Of a stretch of 25,415 nucleotides of DNA, positions 14,015 through 22,453 are shown piece by piece. Positions within the stretch are counted from its first letter, which is position 1; the number at the start of each line of letters is the position of its first letter. The position numbers and the translations under genes were made by a program. The stretch comes from an uncultured Clostridium sp. (GTDB lineage Bacteria; Bacillota_A; Clostridia; TANB77; CAG-508): the NCBI GenBank assembly GCA_947244675.1, contig CAMXLV010000013.1:1-25415 (forward strand), written 5' to 3'. Below the pieces are notes generated by a model. It was not told the origin of the DNA, ran no database searches, and saw only the letters and a list, made by a program, of their open reading frames with translations.

Positions 14015-15739
14015 ATTCGTTATTTTAAAGAATTCATTTTTATTATTTGCTTTTTGTTATTATTTAGTTTATCCCATGTTTTTATCTTTCATTCTATTTT
14101 TTCTGCAAAAGAATTAATCATTTCTTATGGTGTTCATCCTTTTGATATTTGTTCTAAAAATCCAGAATTGTGGAAAGGTTTAAAATTAACTTATCTCTTT
14201 TGCTTTTTGTTTTCTTATCTTGTTTTGGCACATTCTATTTATACTAGAATTCTCATGAAGTTTTCTTTCTTTTCTTGTAAGACGACAAATGTTTCACAAA
14301 AAAATGATATTTTTATTCCTCAAAAAGATGATTTGTCTTTATTGATTGGATTGGACTCTCTTGGTAAACAAATATATCTTCCTGAAACAGGACTTTATCA
14401 AAATTTTTTAATTACTGGTACTATTGGAGCAGGTAAAACTTCTAGTGCCATGTATCCTTTTACTAATCAACTTATGCATTTTAATTTTCTTCATCCAGAT
14501 AAAAAAATTGGTATGCTTATTTTAGATGTTAAAGGGAATTATTATCAACAAGTAAAAAAATACGCTATGTCTTATCAATTAGAAAAAGATTTAATTGTTA
14601 TTGCTTTGAAGTCTCAAATATTTTATAATCCTCTACATAAACCCCATTTAAAACCTCATATTTTGGCTAATCGTCTAAAGTCTATTCTTTTGCTATTTTC
14701 TGAGAATAATAGTGAATCTTATTGGCTAGATAAAGCAGAAGAAATTTTAACAGAATGCATTAAATTGTGTAGACTCTATAATGATAATTACGTAACATTT
14801 TTAGAAATTCATAAATTAGTAACTGATTCTAATTATTATAAAGAAAAAATAACCATTTTGAAAAATTTATTTATTTTAGGAAAATTATCTGATAGTCAAA
14901 TTTACGAATTAAATACTAGTTTAAATTTTTTTCAAAAAGAGTTTGAGAATTTAGATAGTAGAACAAAAGGTATTTTAGTTTCTGAAATTACACGTATTAC
15001 TAATCCTTTTGTATCAGATTTTGATGTCATGTCCACTTTTTGTCCTCCTCTTGAAAAGCTTTCTTTTACTGGTTTCTCAGAAGTAATAAAAAAAGGTAAA
15101 ATTGTAGTTTTAGATATGAATATATCAGAATACCAATCTCTTTCTAAATTGATAGCTGCTTACCTAAAACTCGATTTCCAAACAGAAATTATTTCTAATT
15201 TGTCATATCATTGTGTGAAAACAACTGCCTTTATTTGTGATGAGTATGATAAATATGCTACTAAATCAGATGGTGAATTTTTTTCTTTGAGCCGAGAAGC
15301 TAAATGTATTAATATTGTAAGTACACAAAGTTATTCTTCTCTAAAAGCCACATTAAAAGAAGAAGCCCATGTAAAAGTTATGACTCAAAATTTAATTAAC
15401 AAGATATGGTTTAGAACAGATGATATTTTTACAATTGAGGAAGCTCAAAAACAACTTGGAAAAGAAGAAAAGGAACGCTCTTCTAAGAGTATTTCCGAAA
15501 GTGCTAAGAAGACGTCTTTTAGTTATATTACAAATACTTTAAATGCACAAGATTCTAATATTTCAGAAACTTTTAGTACTTATTTGCAAAATGACTATAT
15601 TTTTGAGACCAATTTTTTTACACAGAATTTGGAGACTTTCTCTGCTCTTGTCTTTTTATCAAATGGTAGTAAAATTTTCCCACCCCAAAAATTGCAAATG
15701 CTCCCATTCTTTAAAAATATTGATAATAAAAGGAGGTGA
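14015..15739 (+). CDS. VirD4/TraG-type coupling ATPase, apparent ATT start
   Basis: Type IV coupling proteins are membrane-anchored hexameric ATPases that feed DNA or protein into a type IV secretion channel. Seen here: two N-terminal membrane segments (one in the first 30 residues, one at about 57-78), Walker A GTIGAGKT at about 135-142, LDVKGNYYQQ shortly after, a Walker B/DE block (AFICDEYDKYA) and the STQSYSSLK motif. Length is 574 residues from an ATT at 14015, which follows AAGGAGG by 7 nt. The first conventional start in frame, TTG at 14054, has no ribosome site and would cut the first membrane helix. The last codons (AGG AGG TGA) form the ribosome site of the next gene. No relaxase is nearby. 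Confidence 0.82.
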   Translation: MRYFKEFIFIICFLLLFSLSHVFIFHSIFSAKELIISYGVHPFDICSKNPELWKGLKLTYLFCFLFSYLVLAHSIYTRILMKFSFFSCKTTNVSQKNDIFIPQKDDLSLLIGLDSLGKQIYLPETGLYQNFLITGTIGAGKTSSAMYPFTNQLMHFNFLHPDKKIGMLILDVKGNYYQQVKKYAMSYQLEKDLIVIALKSQIFYNPLHKPHLKPHILANRLKSILLLFSENNSESYWLDKAEEILTECIKLCRLYNDNYVTFLEIHKLVTDSNYYKEKITILKNLFILGKLSDSQIYELNTSLNFFQKEFENLDSRTKGILVSEITRITNPFVSDFDVMSTFCPPLEKLSFTGFSEVIKKGKIVVLDMNISEYQSLSKLIAAYLKLDFQTEIISNLSYHCVKTTAFICDEYDKYATKSDGEFFSLSREAKCINIVSTQSYSSLKATLKEEAHVKVMTQNLINKIWFRTDDIFTIEEAQKQLGKEEKERSSKSISESAKKTSFSYITNTLNAQDSNISETFSTYLQNDYIFETNFFTQNLETFSALVFLSNGSKIFPPQKLQMLPFFKNIDNKRR

Positions 15740-15745
15740 TTCTTT

Positions 15746-16078
15746 ATGCCTAAAAAAATTTTTTATATTATATTGATTAGTATTTTATCTTTTTTATTTT
15801 TATTTGCCTTTTCATCTTTTTCTTTCGCTTTTGGTACACCCCAAATTGTAAATAAAATTAATTCTGCTTTTGAAAATATTGAAAAGTGGCTTCTAAAAAT
15901 AGCTACCCCTGCTGCTGCTGTTGCAGTTGGTTCTGGTGTTTTTATGAAAAAATTTAGCTTTGGCGATGAAGAAAAAATTCGAACAGGAAATAAGTTGATT
16001 AAAGGTTCTTTGTTTTCTTATGCTTTTATTTTAGCAATTGATTTAATTTTATCTGCCATTAAGTCATTAGTTGGTTAA
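15746..16078 (+). CDS. VirB2/TrbC-like pilin subunit
   Basis: The 110-residue protein has a signal-like N-terminal helix (about 5-30, ending SFAFG) and two further hydrophobic segments (about 50-65, TPAAAVAVGSGVF; and about 88-106) joined by a short charged loop (KKFSFGDEEKIRTGNK). This is the layout of VirB2/TrbC pilins, which build the conjugative pilus or channel lining. The AGGAGGTG ribosome site overlaps the coupling ATPase stop codon, so translation is probably coupled. Confidence 0.7.
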   Translation: MPKKIFYIILISILSFLFLFAFSSFSFAFGTPQIVNKINSAFENIEKWLLKIATPAAAVAVGSGVFMKKFSFGDEEKIRTGNKLIKGSLFSYAFILAIDLILSAIKSLVG

Positions 16079-16089
16079 GGAGGTTTTTT

Positions 16090-16968
16090 TTGGAAAATTC
16101 ATTAGATATTACACAAGTTATTATTGATACTATTAATACTATTTTTGAAACTTTATTTAGTTCTATTGATAATAGTCTTTATTCTATTTTAGATGAGATT
16201 ACTTTTATTGATTCTTCTATTTTGCAAGATAAAAATTTTGAGAATTTGTTTGGCACTTCTAGTGCCAATGGCATTTTATTGATTGCTAATTCATTTTTAC
16301 TTGCCTTTATTTTATATTATGCTACTAGATATTTTATTGCTCATTTTACTTATGCTAGAACTGAAACACCTTTTAGTTTTTTTATTAAGTTAGTCTTATG
16401 TGGCTTGGCAATGAATGGTTCCTTTTTTATTGTTGATTTTGTTCTCTCTTTAAATAATAATATTTCTCTTGCGATTTGTGATTTAGGAGAAAGTTTATTT
16501 TCTAAAAATATTGGTTTTTCAGAATTAATTTCTACTATTAATACTAATCTAGCTATTGATACAAATGCTCTTAATATTTTTTCTTTAGATGGTTTAATAA
16601 AAAGTATTTTAAGTCTTTCTCTTTTGAACTTAGTTTTTTCTTATTCTCTTCGTTATATTTTAGTTAAAGTTTTTGTTTTACTTGCTCCTTTTGCTTTTTT
16701 GTCTTTAACATTGGACAAAACAAGTTGGTTTTTTAAAGTTTGGTTTCGTAATTTGTTTTCGTTGTTGTTTATTCAAATTCTCGTTTCAATTGTTTTGTTA
16801 ATTTTGTTTTCTATGGATTATTCTTCTTCTAATTTGTTTTCTAAATTTCTTTATGTAGGTGGAATCTATGCTTTGATCAAAGCAAATTCCTTGGTTCGTG
16901 ATTTTCTTGGTGGTGTTTCCACAGAAATCTCACAATCTGTGAAAAGTTTAGTGGGTTCTAAATTTTAA
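16090..16968 (+). CDS. VirB6/TrbL-like polytopic membrane protein
   Basis: The 292-residue protein has about six hydrophobic segments (around 55-80, 92-118, 155-190, 195-215, 220-245 and 250-270) and a long polar N-terminus. By position and topology it matches the VirB6/TrbL inner-membrane channel component; sequence-level recognition is weak. The start is TTG at 16090, 6 nt after AAGGAGG, which itself overlaps the previous stop codon. Confidence 0.6.
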   Translation: MENSLDITQVIIDTINTIFETLFSSIDNSLYSILDEITFIDSSILQDKNFENLFGTSSANGILLIANSFLLAFILYYATRYFIAHFTYARTETPFSFFIKLVLCGLAMNGSFFIVDFVLSLNNNISLAICDLGESLFSKNIGFSELISTINTNLAIDTNALNIFSLDGLIKSILSLSLLNLVFSYSLRYILVKVFVLLAPFAFLSLTLDKTSWFFKVWFRNLFSLLFIQILVSIVLLILFSMDYSSSNLFSKFLYVGGIYALIKANSLVRDFLGGVSTEISQSVKSLVGSKF

Positions 16969-16995
16969 AATTTATATTCTTATGTAGGAGGTTTT

Positions 16996-17280
16996 ATGAA
17001 ATTTATTTTTCCACAAAATTACGATTTTAAAAATAAGTTATTTGGCATTGTCGATTATTCTACTGCCTTTGTTAATTTACTTTGGTATTCTTTAATATTT
17101 CTGTTTGTTCATTTTCTTTTTAAGAGTTTAATGGTTAAAATTTTTGTTTTTATTGTTTTTTGTTTTCCTTTACTCCTATTTACTTTTGCTGGGTTTAATG
17201 GTGAAAATATTATTTATGTTTTTTCTTATTTACTTCATTTTTACTTTAAACCCAAATTGTTTCTTTATAAAAAATCTTAG
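16996..17280 (+). CDS. PrgI/VirB3-like small membrane protein
   Basis: The 94-residue protein starts MKFIFPQNYDFKNKLFGIVDY, the IPQxY...K-LFG-xxY style of PrgI proteins in Gram-positive conjugation modules. Two hydrophobic segments (about 28-46 and 48-66) and a basic end (FKPKLFLYKKS) follow. In conjugative modules prgI is normally followed by a VirB4 ATPase gene; here the operon simply ends, so the key motor ATPase is missing locally. TAGGAGG precedes the ATG. Confidence 0.62.
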   Translation: MKFIFPQNYDFKNKLFGIVDYSTAFVNLLWYSLIFLFVHFLFKSLMVKIFVFIVFCFPLLLFTFAGFNGENIIYVFSYLLHFYFKPKLFLYKKS

Positions 17281-17369
17281 TTTTTATCTAAAACAACGTC
17301 AAAATTTTATAGTTTAAGCCAATTTTTGTCGAACTTTTTTATAAATTTCAAATTATCTTCTAATTATTC

Positions 17370-17398
17370 TTGAATTTTTTGTCTAAAAAAGTTATAAT
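17370..17398 (+). promoter_or_regulatory. Promoter of the dnaD-dnaC operon
   Basis: TTGAAT (17370-17375), a 17-bp spacer and a perfect TATAAT (17393-17398). Confidence 0.8.
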
Positions 17399-17435
17399 CT
17401 AAATTACAATGATAACTTTTTTATGGGGGATAAAA

Positions 17436-18404
17436 ATGAAGTTAGAACAAAAAGAAAAATCAATGATATTTTCACAAACAACCATTCCAGATATATTTTT
17501 CTCAGAATATCTTTCTAATTTACCTGGAGATTATTTAAAAATTTACTTTTATATGATGTTTCTTTCTAAATATGGAAAAGATATTAAATTGAACGATTTA
17601 TCTAAAAAGTTGAATATTCCTTTAAAGACGATTCAAGATGGAATGAAATATTTAGAAGAAAATGATTTAATTTTAAAGAAGACAACTGGATATATTATTG
17701 TGGATTTACAAGAAGCTACTCTTCACAATTTATATACCCCTAATTTGACGATGTCAAAAGAAAAAGTAGAACAAACTTCTAAAAATAAGTCTAGAGCTAA
17801 AGCAATTGAGCATATTAATAATATGTATTTTCAAGGAATTATGGGACCTTCATGGTATAATGATATTGATTTATGGTTTAACAAGTATGAATTTGATGAG
17901 CAAGTTATGATTGCCTTGTTTGATTATTGTTATCATCGTAATGCTATGCATCGTAATTATATTCAAACTGTGGCAGAAGCTTGGGCTTCTAATAAAGTTA
18001 AAACTTGGAATGATTTAGATCAATATTATGAAAAACAAGAAAGTTTGAATAAGTTTAAAAAGATGATTGGTAAAAAATTAGGAAAATATAATGGATTAAC
18101 ACAATATGAAGAAGCTTATATTGAAAATTGGGTTTTGAATTTTGGCTATGATATGAGTGTTATTGAAATTGCTTTAAAACGTACTACTTTAAAACAAAAT
18201 CCTACTTTTGAGTATATTAATCATGTTATATCAGATTGGCACGATAGGAATTTAAAAACACCTACTGAAATTCAAGCCTTTTTGGAGCAACGTAAAAAAC
18301 AAGAAAAGTCTACTAAAGATTTAAAAGCAAAGGTTTCAAAAAGTAATTATGAACAAAGAAACTATGATAATTTAGATTTCTTATATGCAAATCAAACCCC
18401 ATAA
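17436..18404 (+). CDS. dnaD: DnaD-domain replication initiation protein
   Basis: DnaD/DnaB-type proteins help load the replicative helicase at origins and restart sites in Firmicutes. Residues about 10-90 look like the N-terminal winged helix (IPLKTIQDGMKYLEENDLI, then KKTTGYIIVDL). Two DnaD-like C-terminal repeats follow (about 125-195 with NDIDLWFNKYEFDEQVMIAL, and about 225-275 with YIENWVLNFGYDMSVIEIAL), each ending in the YIxxxxxxW type motif. Start ATG at 17436, 5 nt after GGGGGA; an ATG-free extension up to 17409 is unlikely. It lies 12 nt before dnaC, forming a loader operon. Confidence 0.88.
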   Translation: MKLEQKEKSMIFSQTTIPDIFFSEYLSNLPGDYLKIYFYMMFLSKYGKDIKLNDLSKKLNIPLKTIQDGMKYLEENDLILKKTTGYIIVDLQEATLHNLYTPNLTMSKEKVEQTSKNKSRAKAIEHINNMYFQGIMGPSWYNDIDLWFNKYEFDEQVMIALFDYCYHRNAMHRNYIQTVAEAWASNKVKTWNDLDQYYEKQESLNKFKKMIGKKLGKYNGLTQYEEAYIENWVLNFGYDMSVIEIALKRTTLKQNPTFEYINHVISDWHDRNLKTPTEIQAFLEQRKKQEKSTKDLKAKVSKSNYEQRNYDNLDFLYANQTP

Positions 18405-18416
18405 AGGAGGATTTTA

Positions 18417-19428
18417 ATGGTAAATGATTTTTTTAATTCTTTACAAAAAGAATATGAACAAAAAAAGTTAAAAGCAGAGATCGATTTAGAAAAAAGGAAA
18501 AAATCTTTATATGAAAAGATTCCTAGATTACAGCAAATTGAAGATGAATTAAATCATTTCGCCATTTTAACTACAAAAAATATTTTATTAAATCAAGGCG
18601 ATTCTTCTTTAGAAGAACTAACAAAGAAGATTGAACATTTGAAATATGAAAAAGCTTGTATTTTACAAGAAGAAAATTTGCCTTCTGATTTTTTAAAGCC
18701 TCATTATGAATGTTCTTTTTGCCAAGATACTGGTTATATTTCTAATCAACTTACTAAAAGCCATATGTGTCATTGCCTAAAGCAAAAATTGTTAGATGCT
18801 TCTTTTCATAAATCTAATATGGCAAATTTAGATAAAGAAAATTTTGATACTTTTAATGAGAATTTGTTCTCAGATGAAACTGATTTAGCAAAATATCATT
18901 TTAATATTTCTCCTCGAGAAAATATTAAAAATATTAAACAAAAATGTATGACATTTATTGAAAATTTTGATAATCCAGAAACTAAAAATTTGTTATTTAC
19001 TGGCAATCCTGGATTACGGAAAAACTTTTATGTCTAATTGTATTGCTTCTTGTTTATTAAAGACAGGAAAAACTGTTCTTTACCAGACAGCTCCTGTTTT
19101 ATTAGAGAGTATTATTGATTATAAAATGAGTAAACAAAAAAATCCTACTGATAATATTGTTCTTTCTGTTTTAAATGCTGATTTACTAATTATTGATGAT
19201 CTAGGAACAGAAAGTTTAAGTTCTATGAAATTAAGTGAATTGTTTACTATTTTAAATACACGAATTTTAAATTTGAATCAAAAAGTTACTAAAACAATTA
19301 TTTCTACTAATTTGAATATTAACGATATTTTTAATAGTTATGAGGAAAGAATTGGTTCTAGAATTGCTGGCTATTATGATATTTATTGTTTTTTTGGCGA
19401 TGATTTAAGATTTAAAAAACCAACTTGA
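18417..19428 (+). CDS. dnaC: DnaC/DnaI-type helicase loader, +1 shift inside the P-loop
   Basis: This AAA+ ATPase loads the replicative helicase together with DnaD-type partners. The N-terminal part is helical and carries a cysteine cluster (CSFCQDTGYI, then MCHCLKQK), probably zinc-binding. The ATPase core follows: FTGNPGLGKT (Walker A, about 196-203), LLIIDDLGTE (Walker B), IISTNL (sensor 1) and ERIGSRI. The gene is in two frames. The zero frame ends at 19037 as a 206-residue fragment; the rest lies in the +1 frame. The junction is codon 201, a CGG at 19017: skipping its C turns GLRKN into GLGKT and gives 336 residues, the normal length. Either the gene is recoded, mutated, or the base is an error. 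Confidence 0.85.
19017..19020 (+). other. Putative +1 recoding site CGG-A (site 3)
   Basis: The zero frame is GGA TTA CGG AAA AAC. Skipping the C gives GGA TTA GGA AAA ACT, i.e. G-L-G-K-T. The Walker A glycine fixes the position and the amino acid (Gly), making this the best-defined of the three sites. Confidence 0.7.
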
Positions 19429-19449
19429 TTTAAGTCAAGTTGGTTTTTT
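19414..19449. terminator. Bidirectional terminator, dnaC / gyrA
   Basis: A 15-bp perfect stem (AAAAAACCAACTTGA with its complement at 19435-19449) around a 6-nt loop. The dnaC stop codon TGA is the inner end of the left arm. Confidence 0.9.
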
Positions 19450-19453
19450 ATTA

Positions 19454-21898
19454 TTATTCTTCTCCTTCTGCTTCAGAGCTTAGTGTTTCAACACTTACTA
19501 CTTTTCCACCATCATTTGTTCTCATTAAAGTTACTCCTTGTGTAGATCTTCCTAATACACTAATGTCATCTACTTTTAATCTAATGATTGTTCCTGTGTT
19601 GGTTACTAACATCACATCATCACCTTCTACTGCTATTCTTACTCCAACTAATTTTCCTGTTTTTGGTGTGATTTTGTAAGTGATTACTCCTTTTCCTCCT
19701 CTGTTTTGTACTCTATATTCTTCTAGTTCTGTTCTTTTTCCAAATCCATTTTCTGTGATGGCAAGCAATGTCGCTTTTCCTCCACTAATAACAGATTCCA
19801 TTCCTATTACTTCATCATCTTTATCTAATCGAATTCCAATAACTCCTTGTGATACTCTTCCTATTGGTCTTACATCTTTTTCATCAAATGTAATACACAT
19901 TCCATTTTTGGTTACTAATACGACATTGTCTTCACCATCTGTTAGTCTAACATCAATTAGTTCGTCTTCTTCTTTTAATGTGATTCCTTGTAAGCCTGTT
20001 TTTCTGCTTGAGTCATATTCTTTTAATGCTGTCTTTTTAATTAATCCATTTTTGGTTGCCATTAATAAGTATTTTCCTTCTGCAAAGTTTTGAAGTGGTA
20101 TTACTGCTGATACTTTTTCTCCAGCGTCTAAGCTCAATAGGTTTACAATTGCAGTTCCTCTTGCTGTTCTTCCTGCTTCTGGTACTTCATATCCTCTTAA
20201 TTTGTATAGTTTTCCCTTATTTGTAAAGAATAATACCATGTCATGTGTAGAGGCTGTAAAGATTTGTTTTACAAAGTCTTCTTCTCTTGTTGCCATTCCA
20301 GTAATTCCTTTTCCTCCTCTTTTTTGGCTCTTGTATGTGTCTATTGGCATCCTTTTTATATAACCAAAATGGGTTAGGGCTACTACACATTGTTCTTCTT
20401 TGATTAAGTCTTCTATGTCTATTTCCCCTTCTGCTGCTACTATTTTGGTTTTTCTTTCATCTCCAAATTTGTTTTTTATTTCAATTAATTCTTCTTTAAT
20501 GATTTCAAACACTAATCTTTCACTGTTTAAGATTTCTCTTAAATGGGCAATTAATTCCATTAGCTGTTTGTATTCTTCTTCTATTTTTTCACGTTGTAAC
20601 CCTGATAATGTTTTTAATCTCATGTCCAATATTGCTTGTGCTTGTACATCTGTTAAACCAAATCTTTCCATTAATCTTTCTTTTGGATCGTTATAAGAAG
20701 AACGTATAATACTAATTACTTCATCAATATTATCTATCGCAATTTTTAACCCTTCTAATATGTGTGCTCTTGCTAAGGCTTTGTCTAATTCAAATTGCGT
20801 TCTTCTTAAGATAACTTCTTTTCTATGGTCTATATAACAGTCTATACATTGTCTTAATGTTAATATTTTTGGCTCTCCATTTACTAAAGCAAGCATAATA
20901 ATTCCAAAGGTTGTTTGCATTTGTGTATGTTTGAATAATTGATTTAGTACAACTTGTGGATTAGCATCTCTTTTTAGTTCAATAACCACTCTTACTCTTT
21001 CTTTTCGATCTGATTCGTCTCTACATTCTGATATTCCTTCTACTTTTTTCTCTTTAGAAAGATCTGAAATTGCTTTGATTAGGTTTGCTTTGTTTACCTG
21101 ATATGGCAAAGAAGATACAATTATTCTTTGTTTTCCACCACTCATTTCTTCTATTTCTGTTTCTGCACGTAATGTGATTTTACCTCTTCCTGTTTTATAA
21201 GCTTGTTTGATTCCTTCCATTCCCAAGATAATTCCTTCTGTTGGAAAATCTGGACCTTTGATAACATTCATTAAGTCTTCATCTGATACTTCGTCTTCAT
21301 CAATTATCTTGATGATTCCATCAATTACTTCTGTTAAGTTATGTGGTGGTATATTTGTTGCCATTCCAACAGCGATTCCTGATGAACCATTGATTAATAA
21401 AGCTGGGATTCTTGCTGGTAATACGCTTGGTTCTTGCAATCTATCATCATAGTTTGGCATGAAATTTACTGTGTTCTTTTCAATGTCTGTTAACATATAT
21501 TCTGATATTTTTGCCATTCTTGCTTCTGTATACCTCATTGCTGCTGCTCCATCACCATCAACTGATCCAAAATTTCCATGTCCGTCAATTAGCATATATC
21601 TCATTGAAAAGTCTTGTGCTAGTCTTACCATAGCATCATAAACAGAGCTATCACCATGTGGATGATATCTTCCCAATACAGACCCAACGGTATTAGCACA
21701 TTTTCTATAAGGTTTATCTGAGGTAATACCATCTTCATGCATAGCATATAATATTCTTCTGTGTACTGGTTTTAGTCCATCTCTTACGTCTGGAAGTGCT
21801 CTTGATACGATAACACTCATTGCATAGTCAATGTAAGCTGTTCGCATTTCTTTTTCAATATCTCGTTCGATAATTTTTCCGTCCATTCTTTCTTCCAT
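19454..21898 (-). CDS. gyrA: DNA gyrase subunit A
   Basis: GyrA cleaves and rejoins DNA in the A2B2 gyrase that introduces negative supercoils. Seen: the N-terminal winged-helix/tower (YAMSVIVSRALPDVRDGLKP), the quinolone-determining region HPHGDSSVYD with wild-type Ser84 and Asp88 (E. coli 83/87), catalytic Tyr123 in AAMRYTEAR, the coiled-coil end QAQAILDMRLKTLSGLQ, and a C-terminal beta-propeller with a GyrA box (QKRGGKG), which favours GyrA over ParC. Length is 814 residues, normal. An AAGGAAA-like ribosome site precedes the ATG. gyrB is not adjacent, and the gene is transcribed alone against dnaC. Confidence 0.97.
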   Translation of the reverse strand: MEERMDGKIIERDIEKEMRTAYIDYAMSVIVSRALPDVRDGLKPVHRRILYAMHEDGITSDKPYRKCANTVGSVLGRYHPHGDSSVYDAMVRLAQDFSMRYMLIDGHGNFGSVDGDGAAAMRYTEARMAKISEYMLTDIEKNTVNFMPNYDDRLQEPSVLPARIPALLINGSSGIAVGMATNIPPHNLTEVIDGIIKIIDEDEVSDEDLMNVIKGPDFPTEGIILGMEGIKQAYKTGRGKITLRAETEIEEMSGGKQRIIVSSLPYQVNKANLIKAISDLSKEKKVEGISECRDESDRKERVRVVIELKRDANPQVVLNQLFKHTQMQTTFGIIMLALVNGEPKILTLRQCIDCYIDHRKEVILRRTQFELDKALARAHILEGLKIAIDNIDEVISIIRSSYNDPKERLMERFGLTDVQAQAILDMRLKTLSGLQREKIEEEYKQLMELIAHLREILNSERLVFEIIKEELIEIKNKFGDERKTKIVAAEGEIDIEDLIKEEQCVVALTHFGYIKRMPIDTYKSQKRGGKGITGMATREEDFVKQIFTASTHDMVLFFTNKGKLYKLRGYEVPEAGRTARGTAIVNLLSLDAGEKVSAVIPLQNFAEGKYLLMATKNGLIKKTALKEYDSSRKTGLQGITLKEEDELIDVRLTDGEDNVVLVTKNGMCITFDEKDVRPIGRVSQGVIGIRLDKDDEVIGMESVISGGKATLLAITENGFGKRTELEEYRVQNRGGKGVITYKITPKTGKLVGVRIAVEGDDVMLVTNTGTIIRLKVDDISVLGRSTQGVTLMRTNDGGKVVSVETLSSEAEGEE

Positions 21899-21939
21899 TT
21901 TCCTTACATCCTTTCTTTTTCTTGCATTTTTCTCTTTGT

Positions 21940-21968
21940 ATTATACTAAAACAATTTTGATTTTGCAA
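21940..21968 (-). promoter_or_regulatory. Promoter of gyrA
   Basis: On the minus strand TTGCAA (21968-21963), a 17-bp spacer and TATAAT (21945-21940), about 42 nt before the start codon. Confidence 0.8.
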
Positions 21969-22024
21969 GCTAATTGACTTTAATTTTTTAGAAAAAGTTT
22001 AGGGAAAATGGACTTTCCAAATCT

Positions 22025-22312
22025 TTAGTTTTTTAGACAATTTATCATTAAATTAATGCCATCTAAAAATCCTTGTTTATAGAATTCTTTGTTATATTGT
22101 GCTATTTTTATGCTGTAATTTTCTTCTATTCTTTCAAATGCTTTGTTTAACTCACTTGGGTTTGATGTATTTTCTAACAATTTTTCTATTTCTATGCTTT
22201 TTATTTTGTCTTTTATTTTTCTATTGGCTTGCTTTATTTTTTCATCTAGTACTTTTTCTTCTGCTTGATAAATTATTTCTAAAATGTCTTTGTTCTTTAT
22301 GTTCTCTTCCAT
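22025..22312 (-). CDS. Hypothetical coiled-coil protein (95 aa)
   Basis: A soluble, highly charged, almost wholly helical protein (EKVLDEKIKQANRKIKDKIK, then a Ser/Pro break) with a C-terminal FYKQGFLDGINLMINCLKN. That last motif, an aromatic/glycine 'FxxGFxxGxxLM' ending, is seen in several small uncharacterised Firmicute proteins. AAGGAGG precedes the ATG. It is on the same strand as gyrA, 126 nt upstream, but gyrA has its own promoter. Function unknown. Confidence 0.7.
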   Translation of the reverse strand: MEENIKNKDILEIIYQAEEKVLDEKIKQANRKIKDKIKSIEIEKLLENTSNPSELNKAFERIEENYSIKIAQYNKEFYKQGFLDGINLMINCLKN

Positions 22313-22388
22313 TTTTGACTACCTCCTTTTTATTTAATTAGTATGTACTTTTTTAAATGTTTTTTATTCAATTTTCATAATTTTTTAT

Positions 22389-22417
22389 TTTACTTTTGGG
22401 GAGTATTATGCTATAAT
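22389..22417 (+). promoter_or_regulatory. Extended -10 promoter of the vWA gene
   Basis: TTTACT (22389-22394), a 17-bp spacer and TATAAT (22412-22417) with TG one base upstream. Confidence 0.7.
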
Positions 22418-22453
22418 TGTAATAGATAGATAACATAAGAGAAGGTGATTTAT

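Noticed and set aside
793..19020. Dismissing the three frame breaks as ordinary sequencing errors
   Set aside because: Errors should favour homopolymers and differing contexts; all three have CGG-A and none needs a homopolymer. Not excluded, but not the simplest reading without the reads.
19454..21898. ParC (topoisomerase IV) instead of GyrA
   Set aside because: A GyrA box (QKRGGKG) and a full six-blade-sized C-terminal region favour GyrA.
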